Assembly: GCA_031289865.1 (NCBI GenBank)
Contig: JAITOQ010000164.1
Coordinates: 1 to 13,287, forward strand
Direction of reading: 5' to 3'
Source of the DNA: Clostridiales bacterium
GTDB lineage: Bacteria; Bacillota; Clostridia; Christensenellales; JAISNN01
DNA length: 13,287 bases
This document shows positions 6,833-12,561 of the stretch, in pieces. The notes under the pieces were generated by a model. The model did no database searches, was not told where the DNA came from, and worked only from the letters and a program-made list of their open reading frames with translations. Positions within the stretch are counted from its first letter, which is position 1, and the number at the start of each line of letters is the position of its first letter. The translations under genes and the position numbers were made by a program.

Positions 6833-7348
6833 ATGGACGACGGATTGCGTTACTGTGTCATCAGAGAGAAAAAAATAGGCGTGAACGACGATTTTACGAT
6901 ACATCGTCTTTCTGCGGATATCTCCGTACTACCCGCGCTTAGGGAGCTTGGCTCAAGATTTCTCCGCGGCGGCGAACGGCGCAATTGCAGCGGCGGCGCG
7001 GAACGTGATTTTCGAGGTGACGGAACCCGTGATTCACGCGGCACGGAGCGCGATTTTCGCGGCGGTGAAACTCGTGCTTTTCGCAGCACGGAGCGCGATT
7101 TTCGCGGCGACGGAATCCGTGATTCCCGCGGTATAGAGCGCGATTTTCAAGACGGCTCGACCCGTGACTTGCGCGGAAGAAATTCGGAGCGCAACCGCCG
7201 CGATCCGTGCGAACTCGACGTCTGCAGACCGTTCACCGAACACCGCTATATCCCCGTCCCAAACCGCGCCTTTCTCGCTATAGAGGACGACAATGCGCAT
7301 ATCTCCGAACGGTGCAGAGGCCCTTATTGCGATTTGTTTAATGCATAA
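6833..7348 (+). CDS. Hypothetical Arg/Gly-rich protein with four 15-residue repeats
   Basis: Not recognised. From the ATG at 6833 the protein has 171 residues; a TTG start at 6740 would add 31. Support for the start is weak (GCGGGG about 6 nt upstream). The first 45 residues look like ordinary protein (DDGLRYCVIREKK, FTIHRLSADISVLPALRELG). Then come four 15-residue repeats of the form ERDFRGDGTRDSRGT, each with a 7-8 residue sub-period, coded by 45-bp tandem repeats at 7001-7180. The tail has a few Cys (CELDVC, CRGPYC). Highly basic, low-complexity repeat proteins next to spore genes can be coat components, but that is only a guess. The stop codon lies inside a heptanucleotide array. Other frames are also open across the repeats, so coding status is uncertain. 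Confidence 0.45.
   Translation: MDDGLRYCVIREKKIGVNDDFTIHRLSADISVLPALRELGSRFLRGGERRNCSGGAERDFRGDGTRDSRGTERDFRGGETRAFRSTERDFRGDGIRDSRGIERDFQDGSTRDLRGRNSERNRRDPCELDVCRPFTEHRYIPVPNRAFLAIEDDNAHISERCRGPYCDLFNA
7001..7180 (+). repeat. 45-bp tandem repeat, four units
   Basis: Units at 7001-7045, 7046-7090, 7091-7135 and 7136-7180 share the core GARCGYGATTTTC at their starts and a CCGTGA/CGTGC core in the middle. The period is a multiple of three and so keeps the reading frame. Confidence 0.85.
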
Positions 7349-7368
7349 TGCAAAATGCAAAATGCAGA
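7341..7368 (+). repeat. Heptanucleotide tandem array ATGCAAA
   Basis: Four units of period 7: ATGCATA, ATGCAAA, ATGCAAA, ATGCAGA. It starts over the stop codon of the upstream reading frame and ends 19 nt before copy 2 of the 26-nt dispersed repeat. Confidence 0.8.
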
Positions 7369-7387
7369 ATAACGGATAAAAGCAGGC

Positions 7388-7413
7388 GTCATTCTGAACG
7401 CAGCGAAGAATCT
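7388..7413 (+). repeat. Dispersed 26-nt repeat, copy 2
   Basis: Begins GTCATTCTGAACGCAGCG and ends AAGAATCT; same orientation as copy 1 and, like it, preceded by a period-7 array. Confidence 0.75.
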
Positions 7414-7445
7414 AAAACGTTAACAATATTATCACCAAATTGAAT

Positions 7446-7475
7446 AGAGGCTAAGTCGCTTAGGGCTTAGCCTCT
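7446..7475. other. 10-bp hairpin with nested alternative stems
   Basis: AGAGGCTAAG and CTTAGCCTCT form a perfect 10-bp stem with a 10-nt loop. The loop contains another CTTAG that can pair with the CTAAG of the left arm, so alternative folds are possible. No T-tract follows on either strand. Confidence 0.5.
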
Positions 7476-7500
7476 TCCCCTGCACCATATTTGGCACAAT

Positions 7501-7528
7501 AAAAAAAAGCGGCGGAGATAATCTCCGC
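7501..7528 (-). terminator. Terminator of the zinc-finger membrane protein operon
   Basis: On the minus strand GCGGAG-ATTAT-CTCCGC is followed by CGC and eight T, 44 nt after the stop codon of the gene ending at 7573. Confidence 0.8.
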
Positions 7529-7572
7529 ACGCCTAAATCCCCTATCGTATACGACAAAGGCAAATTGTTGCG

Positions 7573-8586
7573 TTATGTATTCTTTCCGCGCCTTACCGTT
7601 GAAACCGCCTTTATAAAAACGACTATGGCGTATAAAATATAGAACATCCACATAAAAAAGAATGCAATAATAGTAAAAAAAGAAATGTCCTGTCTTTTTA
7701 TCCATTTTCCAATCAATCTTAGTCCAAGAATATTCATTCCTCCAGAGCAAGGCGTAAATATTATGAGAAATACGATTGTAGGAAAAGCCACACTAAAAGG
7801 TTCTGATACGAAAAACGATAGAAAAACGCCAAATATCAGACCCAAAACTGCTCCTACCAAAAACCATTTTATATCTTTCCTTGCTTCAAGATTTTTTTCG
7901 GTACGATAATCGGCGACACAATTCTCACAAACGCCGCTACGTTTATCAAAACATTCGCGGCATAAATTTCTTCCGCAAATCTCACATTTTCCAACGGGCG
8001 ACGCATTCCGGTGATAATAGCAAGTGTGACCCGAAACCGAATGTATAATAGGTTGCGATTGCGGCGAAACCAAGTGTGTTCCGCCGCTATTCGCGCCGGA
8101 CGAACCAAATTGAACGGAAACGGGAGTGATTTGAGGCGACGGCTCGTGCCATGTAGGCATGGGAACAATGTTTTTCTTCAGTTCGTTCAACAATTCAATC
8201 AAAGATGAGGACTTCATTTTAAAAGCGCACGAAATTTCGTCACCCTTTCCGAGTGAAATGCTCCCCATAAAGCCGTCGTTGATTACGCGATTTTTAAATT
8301 CCAACCACGGAAGATAGGTCTGCCGAGATACCGCGGACTTATCGTTTTTCCAAAAGATACCGCTTGAACAAAACGCAACGCCGATTCTGCCGAGATTCTT
8401 AGATAAAATAGTTCCCTCGATAAAGGCAAACATTTCTTCGTTTTCGGGTATACCTAAGTTTTGGCGAACCACCTCAAGCGATGTTCCTAAATCTTGCAAC
8501 GATTTTGAGTAAAATCCGTACTCTGGCATATCATACTCTTGACAAAAGTTTTTGATGATTTCCTCATCAACTTGTAAGTCGTTCAT
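7573..8586 (-). CDS. Zinc-finger (B-box-like) membrane protein of unknown function
   Basis: A 337-residue protein with three parts. Residues 1-140 form a soluble domain with LGIPENEEMFAFIEG, GRIGVAFCSSGIFWKND and YLPWLEF, similar to N-terminal regions of bacterial membrane proteins with a PH-like fold; I cannot name the family. A Pro/Ser-rich linker follows. Residues 189-223 carry eight potential zinc ligands in B-box-like order: C189-x2-H192, C201-x2-C204, C209-x2-C212, C220-x2-C223. The C-terminus (about 240-325) has four membrane segments and a basic tail. The ORF is open 35 codons further upstream, but the start at 8586 has GGAGGAAG 5-6 nt upstream and is chosen. It follows the 49-residue Cys-rich gene by 61 nt and shares its promoter. 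Confidence 0.8.
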   Translation of the reverse strand: MNDLQVDEEIIKNFCQEYDMPEYGFYSKSLQDLGTSLEVVRQNLGIPENEEMFAFIEGTILSKNLGRIGVAFCSSGIFWKNDKSAVSRQTYLPWLEFKNRVINDGFMGSISLGKGDEISCAFKMKSSSLIELLNELKKNIVPMPTWHEPSPQITPVSVQFGSSGANSGGTHLVSPQSQPIIHSVSGHTCYYHRNASPVGKCEICGRNLCRECFDKRSGVCENCVADYRTEKNLEARKDIKWFLVGAVLGLIFGVFLSFFVSEPFSVAFPTIVFLIIFTPCSGGMNILGLRLIGKWIKRQDISFFTIIAFFFMWMFYILYAIVVFIKAVSTVRRGKNT

Positions 8587-8647
8587 AAATTCTTCCTCCG
8601 TATCTAAATATTTTAGTAGTAAATACAATACTTTTATCGATATGTTT

Positions 8648-8797
8648 TTATTTCGGTATGTATTGATCACAAGCCGGTTGATTCGGAACAACCGAATAAA
8701 AAAACTTTTTAGAACAATCCCACATCATAGGTCCTGGAATTGTCCTAAAATATGCGCAAGTTCCGCAAGTGGGCTTTTCGTTAGAGTATAATGACAT
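8648..8797 (-). CDS. Small Cys-rich protein, 49 residues
   Basis: A short gene read directly from the minus strand. It starts MSLYSNEKPTCGTCAYF and ends PACDQYIPK. Four Cys (11, 14, 28, 43) in the order CxxC-x13-C-x14-C suggest a single small metal-binding knuckle, like other short bacterial proteins with CxxCxxF near the start and PxCDxY/F near the end. A strong AAGGAGG (8812-8806) sits 8 nt before the ATG, and a perfect consensus promoter lies just upstream, so expression is very likely. It is the first gene of a unit with the zinc-finger membrane protein, and divergent from the Cro/C1-type regulator. Function unknown; a metal-binding or redox-sensing partner of the downstream protein is possible but is inference. 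Confidence 0.82.
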   Translation of the reverse strand: MSLYSNEKPTCGTCAYFRTIPGPMMWDCSKKFFYSVVPNQPACDQYIPK

Positions 8798-8829
8798 ATT
8801 ATTTTCCTCCTTAATTATAATTTTATATT

Positions 8830-8858
8830 ATTATAGTCATAATTATGACTATTGTCAA
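8830..8858 (-). promoter_or_regulatory. Consensus sigma-A promoter of the Cys-rich/zinc-finger operon
   Basis: On the minus strand TTGACA (8858-8853) and TATAAT (8835-8830) match both consensus hexamers exactly with a 17-bp spacer. The spacer is almost wholly occupied by the palindromic operator. Confidence 0.85.
8833..8852. promoter_or_regulatory. 20-bp perfect palindromic operator
   Basis: ATAGTCATAATTATGACTAT equals its own reverse complement. It fills the spacer of the minus-strand promoter and touches the -35 of the plus-strand promoter. A third half-site, ATGACTAT, lies at 8863-8870 within the spacer of the plus-strand promoter. The adjacent HTH protein is the natural candidate to bind it. 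Confidence 0.8.
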
Positions 8859-8880
8859 GCAAATGACTATAGTTTATAAT
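8852..8880 (+). promoter_or_regulatory. Promoter of the HTH regulator (leaderless)
   Basis: TTGTCA (8852-8857) and TATAAT (8875-8880) are 17 bp apart. The -35 overlaps that of the divergent promoter by five bases. The first base of the regulator's ATG (8887) is the seventh base after the -10, where transcription is expected to start. Confidence 0.82.
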
Positions 8881-8886
8881 AAAAAT

Positions 8887-9105
8887 ATGATTTCGTACAA
8901 ACCATTCTGGGAAACGCTAAAAAACAGTACCGAATCGACATATACCCTTATAAATAAACACAATGTCAGCAGTGCGACCATAAATCGCTTGCGTAAAGGG
9001 TTGGGAATCAGTACCGTAACCATCGACGACTTATGCAAGATACTGTCTTGCAAGGTTTGTGATGTCATCGAATATGTGGATTCCACCGAAACCTCGTTTC
9101 AATGA
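8887..9105 (+). CDS. Cro/C1-type (XRE-like) HTH transcriptional regulator
   Basis: A 72-residue single-domain DNA-binding protein of the HTH_26 type: FWETLKNSTESTYTLINKH, then NVSSATINRLRKG (the helix-turn-helix with recognition helix, about residues 26-38), then STVTIDDLCKILSCKVCDVIEYV, the conserved C-terminal helices. It probably represses both its own promoter and the divergent operon through the 20-bp palindrome. The ORF can be read from an ATG at 8845, but that codon lies inside the operator and upstream of the promoter's -10, so 8887 is chosen. No ribosome binding site precedes 8887, in keeping with a leaderless mRNA. Family call is firm; regulatory target is inferred from position. 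Confidence 0.88.
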   Translation: MISYKPFWETLKNSTESTYTLINKHNVSSATINRLRKGLGISTVTIDDLCKILSCKVCDVIEYVDSTETSFQ

Positions 9106-9170
9106 CCTTGTTCCGCTTATATTCTCCATTCTAATGACGCTATTTTTCCTTAAATCCACACTTATTACTT

Positions 9171-9211
9171 AAAAAAAACAACGGACGCTATCAAACGTCC
9201 GTCGTCTTTTT
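9171..9211. terminator. Bidirectional terminator between HTH regulator and toxin
   Basis: ACGGACG (9181-9187) and CGTCCGT (9196-9202) pair around an 8-nt loop. On the plus strand CGTCTTTTT follows; on the minus strand TGTTTTTTTT follows. It ends both convergent transcripts. Confidence 0.85.
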
Positions 9212-9235
9212 GACTATCTCATTGATTCCTTGTTT

Positions 9236-9736
9236 TTATTTGCTTTCCCCGCAAATAAATTCTTGACACTTCTTTTCCAACTCTAAAAACTCACAACAAC
9301 GGCTCTTAATGTTTTGATGTAAGTGATTTTTTGCATATAAATTATGTAGCTTCTTTGCCTTGTTTATTATGTTGGCAGAATTATTATTAAAGAAAATAAA
9401 TTGATTTTTCAGCAGTGTTTTATAATTTTTGTTGGGTTCGTTGTCTATGTCGAATATTCTATATTGTCCGTCGGGTACGGGTATCATGTTGTTTAAATTG
9501 ATTATACCTAACAACCCCTTATCTATCTTTATATAATCCAATGCTTCGTCTTTCATAGTCAAATGCTTAGGCTTCGGCGATGAAAGAGGTGCAAAGTAAT
9601 GTATTCCGCCCAAATCAAAAAGGACGCCTACATATGGTCTTGTACCGTTTTTGTTATAAGGAACCTTGTTGTCATACTTAAAAAGATACTCTATAAAATC
9701 ATCATTGAGCGTACAAATCATCAATTTTTGTTCCAT
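9236..9736 (-). CDS. Type III toxin-antitoxin endoribonuclease toxin, ToxN/AbiQ family
   Basis: A 166-residue protein that matches ToxN/AbiQ throughout, at about the family's usual length of 170. Visible family features are DDFIEYLFKYDNKVPYNKN at the N-terminus, RPYVGVLFDLGGIHYFAPLSSPKPKH (about 33-58), whose SSPK loop corresponds to the active-site region of ToxN, then GLLGIINLNNMIPVP (about 74-88) and a helical C-terminus with YKTLLKNQFIF. ToxN enzymes cut RNA at A-rich sites, including their own antitoxin precursor, and are held inactive in a protein-RNA complex; several give abortive phage defence. The ATG has GGAG 8 nt upstream. The gene lies 18 nt after the antitoxin terminator, so it is expressed only by read-through from the repeat promoter, the standard arrangement. 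Confidence 0.93.
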   Translation of the reverse strand: MEQKLMICTLNDDFIEYLFKYDNKVPYNKNGTRPYVGVLFDLGGIHYFAPLSSPKPKHLTMKDEALDYIKIDKGLLGIINLNNMIPVPDGQYRIFDIDNEPNKNYKTLLKNQFIFFNNNSANIINKAKKLHNLYAKNHLHQNIKSRCCEFLELEKKCQEFICGESK

Positions 9737-9754
9737 ATGCGCATCTCCATCACC

Positions 9755-9783
9755 AAAAAAAAGGGACGGTTTGATCCGTCCCT
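9755..9783 (-). terminator. Attenuating terminator between antitoxin RNA and toxin
   Basis: On the minus strand AGGGACGG-ATCAAA-CCGTCCCT is followed by a T-run (eight T including the stem end). In type III systems this terminator makes antitoxin RNA abundant and lets only some transcripts reach the toxin gene. Confidence 0.9.
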
Positions 9784-9904
9784 ACTTTTTTCATTCCCTA
9801 CTTAACGGCAAGGGGTTTCCTACTTTTTTCATTCCCTACTTAACGGCAAGGGGTTTCCTACTTTTTTCATTCCCTACTTAACGGCAAGGGGTTTCCTACT
9901 TTTC
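9782..9904 (-). ncRNA. Type III antitoxin RNA (ToxI-like) of three 38-nt repeats
   Basis: Three identical 38-bp units lie at 9782-9819, 9820-9857 and 9858-9895, with an 8-nt partial unit at 9896-9903. Read on the minus strand each unit runs from GTAGGAAACCCCTTGCC through GTTAAGTAGGGAATG to AAAAAA. CCC and GGG inside the unit can pair, and GG/CC pairs can make a second stem, which would fit the H-type pseudoknot of known antitoxins (not computed here). The A-run between units is the likely site where the toxin cuts the precursor. The RNA starts near 9904 from a consensus promoter and ends at the hairpin at 9755-9783. Repeat number and length lie in the range known for type III antitoxins. Confidence 0.9.
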
Positions 9905-9910
9905 ACAAAT

Positions 9911-9939
9911 ATTATACACCCAACCACATTGAATGTCAA
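9911..9939 (-). promoter_or_regulatory. Consensus promoter of the type III toxin-antitoxin locus
   Basis: On the minus strand TTGACA (9939-9934) and TATAAT (9916-9911) are both perfect and 17 bp apart, predicting strong constitutive transcription of the antitoxin RNA from about 9904. Confidence 0.88.
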
Positions 9940-10025
9940 TAGTTTGCTGATATATTTTATGCAAAAAGCAAAAAAATATTTCTCGTTTTGCCTTCCGCAT
10001 TTTTACATCATAAATTACAATCTCC

Positions 10026-12209
10026 TCAAAAAATCAACGGATACACTCCCAAAATTTTTCCGTCCGACCGCCTCATGACGGTCAATACTATTCCTCTCCC
10101 GACTACCGATTCGCCGTAATAGTCTACGGCGTCTTTCATATCGAGTATGCCGTTTAGCGGCAAGCAATCTCTCAAAGAGCCGCTCACCGTCCGTCTACCC
10201 GTGACAATAAAGCTTCTTTGTCCGTTTTGCTCGACGATTACGCCGGATTCGATACGCATACGGATTTTTTCGCACGGCTTGATATCTACAAATTTGTTCT
10301 CCGTCTTTAAAATGAGCGCGCCCGAATTTTTCCAATTTTTTTCGCCGAGATTCGTTGACGCGCCGTCCGAAGCTCCCGCAAAAACAAGCCCGCTGCCGTT
10401 CGCCGCGACGTCGAGAAACCTATCTACTCCCGTGCCGCCGTAATTCGCCGTCCATTCCGTATAGCCGTTCGGCGAAAGCCTCACCGCGACCGCGTCGACG
10501 TTTCCCCCGTTTCCGAAATTCCCGTTCACGCTCTCCGACCGTCCCGCAAAGATATAGCCGCCGTTTGATTCAGCCGCGCCGAAAAAAAAGTCGTCCGCGT
10601 CGCCGCCGAAAGTCTTTGCCCACACGGGCGCGCCGTCCGACGCGAGCTTGACCGCCAACGCGTCATAGCCGCCCTTGTTTCCCCACGTTTGCCCCTCATT
10701 TTCTCCCGCCCCATTTGAACTTCCCGCAAAAATATAGCCTCCGTCGGTAGTCGCCGCGACGGAATTAAACCTATCGACCCCCGCGCCGCCGATATTCCTC
10801 GACCAAATCACGTTGCCGACCCTATCGATCTTGACGGCGATCGCGTCATAACTGCCGTTGTTACCCCAATTTTGAGAGCCGAGATTCGCCGACGCGCCGT
10901 AAGAATAGCCCGCAAGCACATACCCGTCCGACGTTGCCGCCGCTCCGTAAAAATATTCGCCCGATATGCCGCCGAAATTCTTTGCCCAAAGGACAGTCCC
11001 GTCCTCATTCAGCTTGACCGCAACCGCGTCTACTCCTCCCGCATTTCCCCAATTTTGACCGCCGAGGTCTTTCGATACGCCGTACGAATAGCCGACGGCA
11101 AGATAGCCGCCGTCCTTTGCCGCCGAAATTCTCTCAAAAATGTCGTCCGACGCGCCGCCGAAATTTTTTGCCCAAACCACATTTCCGCTAAGATCGGTCT
11201 TGACGACTATACCGTCGTTCATGCCCGCGTTGTCCCAATTATGCGCGCCGAGATTCGTACTTTTTCCGCGTGAATAGCCAGAAAATACATATCCGTCCGC
11301 AACCGCCACCGCTCCGTAAAAATATTCGTTCGACGCACCGCCGAAATTCCTCGCCCACTCGACGCTTCCGTCCGCAGCCGTCTTGACCGCGACCGCATCC
11401 CATTCTCCCTCGTTGCCCCACGCGACACCGTCCGCAACCGCCGCACCCGCATAGCCCGCCGCAATACACCCGCCGTCAGCCGTCGCCGCTACCGCATAAA
11501 AAGCCGCGCCGTTCTCAAACGCCGACGTCCAAGCGGTATTCGGTACGGAATTTCTTGTCGCGCATTTGGATTGTCTGTCGCCGCAGTTTAGTCTGTCACT
11601 GCAATTCGGTCTGTCATTGCAGTTTGGTCTGTCATTGCAGTTTGGTCTGTCGCTGCAGTTTGGTCTGTCGTTGCAGTTTGGTCTGTCGTTGCAATTCGGT
11701 CTGTCACTGCAATTCGGTCTGTCACTGCAATTCGGTCTGTCACTGCAATTCGGTCTGTCACTGCAATTCGGTCTGTCGTTGCAGTTTGGTCTGTCATTGC
11801 AGTTTGGTCTGTCGTTGCAGTTTGGTCTGTCGCTGCAGTTTGGTCTGTCGTTGCAATTCGGTCTGTCATTGCAGTTTGGTCTGTCGTTGCAGTTTGGTCT
11901 GTCATTGCAGTTTGGTCTGTCGTCACAAGTCAACCAATTACCGCGTTTGGGTCTACCGCATTGCCCTTGATTTCCCGTCGCCGAGGACGAAAAAGCGGAA
12001 ATGCCCGTATTGCGTCTTATCGGCTCAAACAAAAAAGATAGCGCGGCAGTCATAATCAACCCGCCTATTATTACAACGATACACACCGCTAAAAAACCTT
12101 TTAAAAAAAACCTCTTTCTCTCCCAAAAATCTTTTTTTCTTGCCATGTCCGTTGCTTTATCAGCGTTTTCTCCATACTGATTTATTTGCCTTTCACTCTC
12201 TTTACTCAT
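10026..12209 (-). CDS. Membrane-anchored Cys-hexapeptide repeat and seven-fold beta-propeller protein
   Basis: A 727-residue protein with no known name. Residues 1-36 are charged and cytoplasmic; about 37-61 is one membrane segment with no signal peptidase site seen, so the rest should lie outside the membrane. Residues 96-212 are about 19 hexapeptides of the form (N/S)DRPNC, one Cys per unit. Residues about 225-647 contain seven repeats of roughly 55-62 residues with the pattern W-A-K-N-F-G-G, D-x-F, DGGYxxAGYS, NxGxQNWGN, DAxAVKxxxDG, like SBBP/beta-propeller repeats, and seven units suggest one closed propeller. A separate domain of about 80 residues ends the protein. The start has AAGGAG 6 nt upstream. 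It is flanked by the toxin-antitoxin locus and a cation exporter and is probably transcribed alone. A surface binding or structural role is likely; the ligand is unknown. Confidence 0.85.
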   Translation of the reverse strand: MSKESERQINQYGENADKATDMARKKDFWERKRFFLKGFLAVCIVVIIGGLIMTAALSFLFEPIRRNTGISAFSSSATGNQGQCGRPKRGNWLTCDDRPNCNDRPNCNDRPNCNDRPNCNDRPNCSDRPNCNDRPNCNDRPNCNDRPNCSDRPNCSDRPNCSDRPNCSDRPNCNDRPNCNDRPNCSDRPNCNDRPNCNDRPNCSDRLNCGDRQSKCATRNSVPNTAWTSAFENGAAFYAVAATADGGCIAAGYAGAAVADGVAWGNEGEWDAVAVKTAADGSVEWARNFGGASNEYFYGAVAVADGYVFSGYSRGKSTNLGAHNWDNAGMNDGIVVKTDLSGNVVWAKNFGGASDDIFERISAAKDGGYLAVGYSYGVSKDLGGQNWGNAGGVDAVAVKLNEDGTVLWAKNFGGISGEYFYGAAATSDGYVLAGYSYGASANLGSQNWGNNGSYDAIAVKIDRVGNVIWSRNIGGAGVDRFNSVAATTDGGYIFAGSSNGAGENEGQTWGNKGGYDALAVKLASDGAPVWAKTFGGDADDFFFGAAESNGGYIFAGRSESVNGNFGNGGNVDAVAVRLSPNGYTEWTANYGGTGVDRFLDVAANGSGLVFAGASDGASTNLGEKNWKNSGALILKTENKFVDIKPCEKIRMRIESGVIVEQNGQRSFIVTGRRTVSGSLRDCLPLNGILDMKDAVDYYGESVVGRGIVLTVMRRSDGKILGVYPLIF
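11575..11916 (-). repeat. 18-bp minisatellite coding for the Cys hexapeptides
   Basis: Eighteen exact-length units fill 11593-11916, with a degenerate unit at 11575-11592 and decay after 11916. On the plus strand the unit is CTGTC-R-Y-TGCA-R-TT-Y-GGT. Only four sites vary, all by transitions, and the last two (A with C, or G with T) are fully linked, giving a few unit types; units 7-10 are identical. Confidence 0.95.
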
Positions 12210-12250
12210 GTTTTTCTCCTTTTCCCCACGGATTGATATCTCTCATATCG

Positions 12251-12289
12251 GCTTTTTGTACAAAAAATAAGTCGTTTTGTTCAAAAAGC
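12251..12289. promoter_or_regulatory. Paired operator-like inverted repeat upstream of the propeller gene
   Basis: GCTTTTTGTACAAAA (12251-12265) and TTTTGTTCAAAAAGC (12275-12289) are 15-bp arms matching at 14 positions across a 9-nt spacer. Each arm is itself a near-palindrome (TTTTTGTACAAAAA is perfect), with centres 21 bp apart, about two helical turns. This points to a regulator binding side by side, 42-80 nt before the start codon. Confidence 0.55.
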
Positions 12290-12343
12290 TATCCCTATTA
12301 TGTGTTTAGAAAAGAATTTTATTCAAAATACAATGTGTAAAAA

Positions 12344-12373
12344 GTCGCCGCCCCTCTTGGGGGCGACCGCCTC
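12344..12373. repeat. GC-rich intergenic hairpin repeat related to the one at 3305
   Basis: GTCGCC (12344-12349) pairs with GGCGAC (12362-12367) around an inner CCC/GGG pair. The 14-nt core GGGGCGACCGCCTC (12360-12373) is shared exactly with 3304-3317. The 352-nt gap between the propeller gene start and the cation exporter otherwise holds only the operator-like site, a terminator and a 26-nt repeat. Confidence 0.6.
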
Positions 12374-12380
12374 CCGAATA

Positions 12381-12411
12381 AAAAACAACGAATGCTCTCA
12401 AAACGTTCGTT
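12381..12411 (-). terminator. Terminator downstream of the cation efflux gene
   Basis: On the minus strand AACGAACG and CATTCGTT pair (one mismatch) around a 9-nt loop and are followed by GTTTTTTATT. It lies about 150 nt after the stop codon at 12562. Confidence 0.65.
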
Positions 12412-12467
12412 GCTATTTTCATTGCTTTATTTATTTTTTGTTTTGTAATTATACGGCTATTCATTTT

Positions 12468-12493
12468 AGATTCTTCGCAAAGCTCAGAATGAC
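12468..12493 (-). repeat. Dispersed 26-nt repeat, copy 3 (inverted)
   Basis: The reverse complement begins GTCATTCTGAGCTTTGCG and ends AAGAATCT, matching copies 1 and 2. No heptanucleotide array accompanies this copy. Confidence 0.75.
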
Positions 12494-12561
12494 ACAGACT
12501 TTTTTTATGCAGATTCTTCCAAATTTTGTCTCGCACCTCTAATCTCAAAAAAAAAGAAAAA

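Noticed and set aside
7034..7360. Minus-strand frame across the 45-bp repeats
   Set aside because: It is an Ala/Lys low-complexity shadow of the repeats without a supported start; the plus frame has a more protein-like N-terminal part.
8587..8691. 35-residue N-terminal extension of the zinc-finger membrane protein
   Set aside because: It overlaps the end of the Cys-rich gene, and the internal Met at 8586 has a clear GGAGGAAG at proper spacing.
8845..8886. Upstream ATG for the HTH regulator
   Set aside because: It lies inside the palindromic operator and upstream of the -10 box, so it would not be transcribed from the visible promoter.
9782..9903. CRISPR array
   Set aside because: The 38-nt units are directly adjacent with no unique spacers, and the locus has a promoter, terminator and ToxN-type gene, which fits a type III antitoxin.
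9905..10025. Terminator or small gene after the propeller gene
   Set aside because: The stretch has AT-rich, weakly pairing sequence and only an ATG-ATG-stop after a GAGGAG; nothing convincing could be defined.
11575..11922. CRISPR array or independent plus-strand gene in the 18-bp repeats
   Set aside because: There are no spacers, and the minus-strand frame has a ribosome binding site, membrane segment and propeller repeats. Plus-strand frames lack a supported start and any recognisable domain; the silent antisense frame is kept only as an observation.
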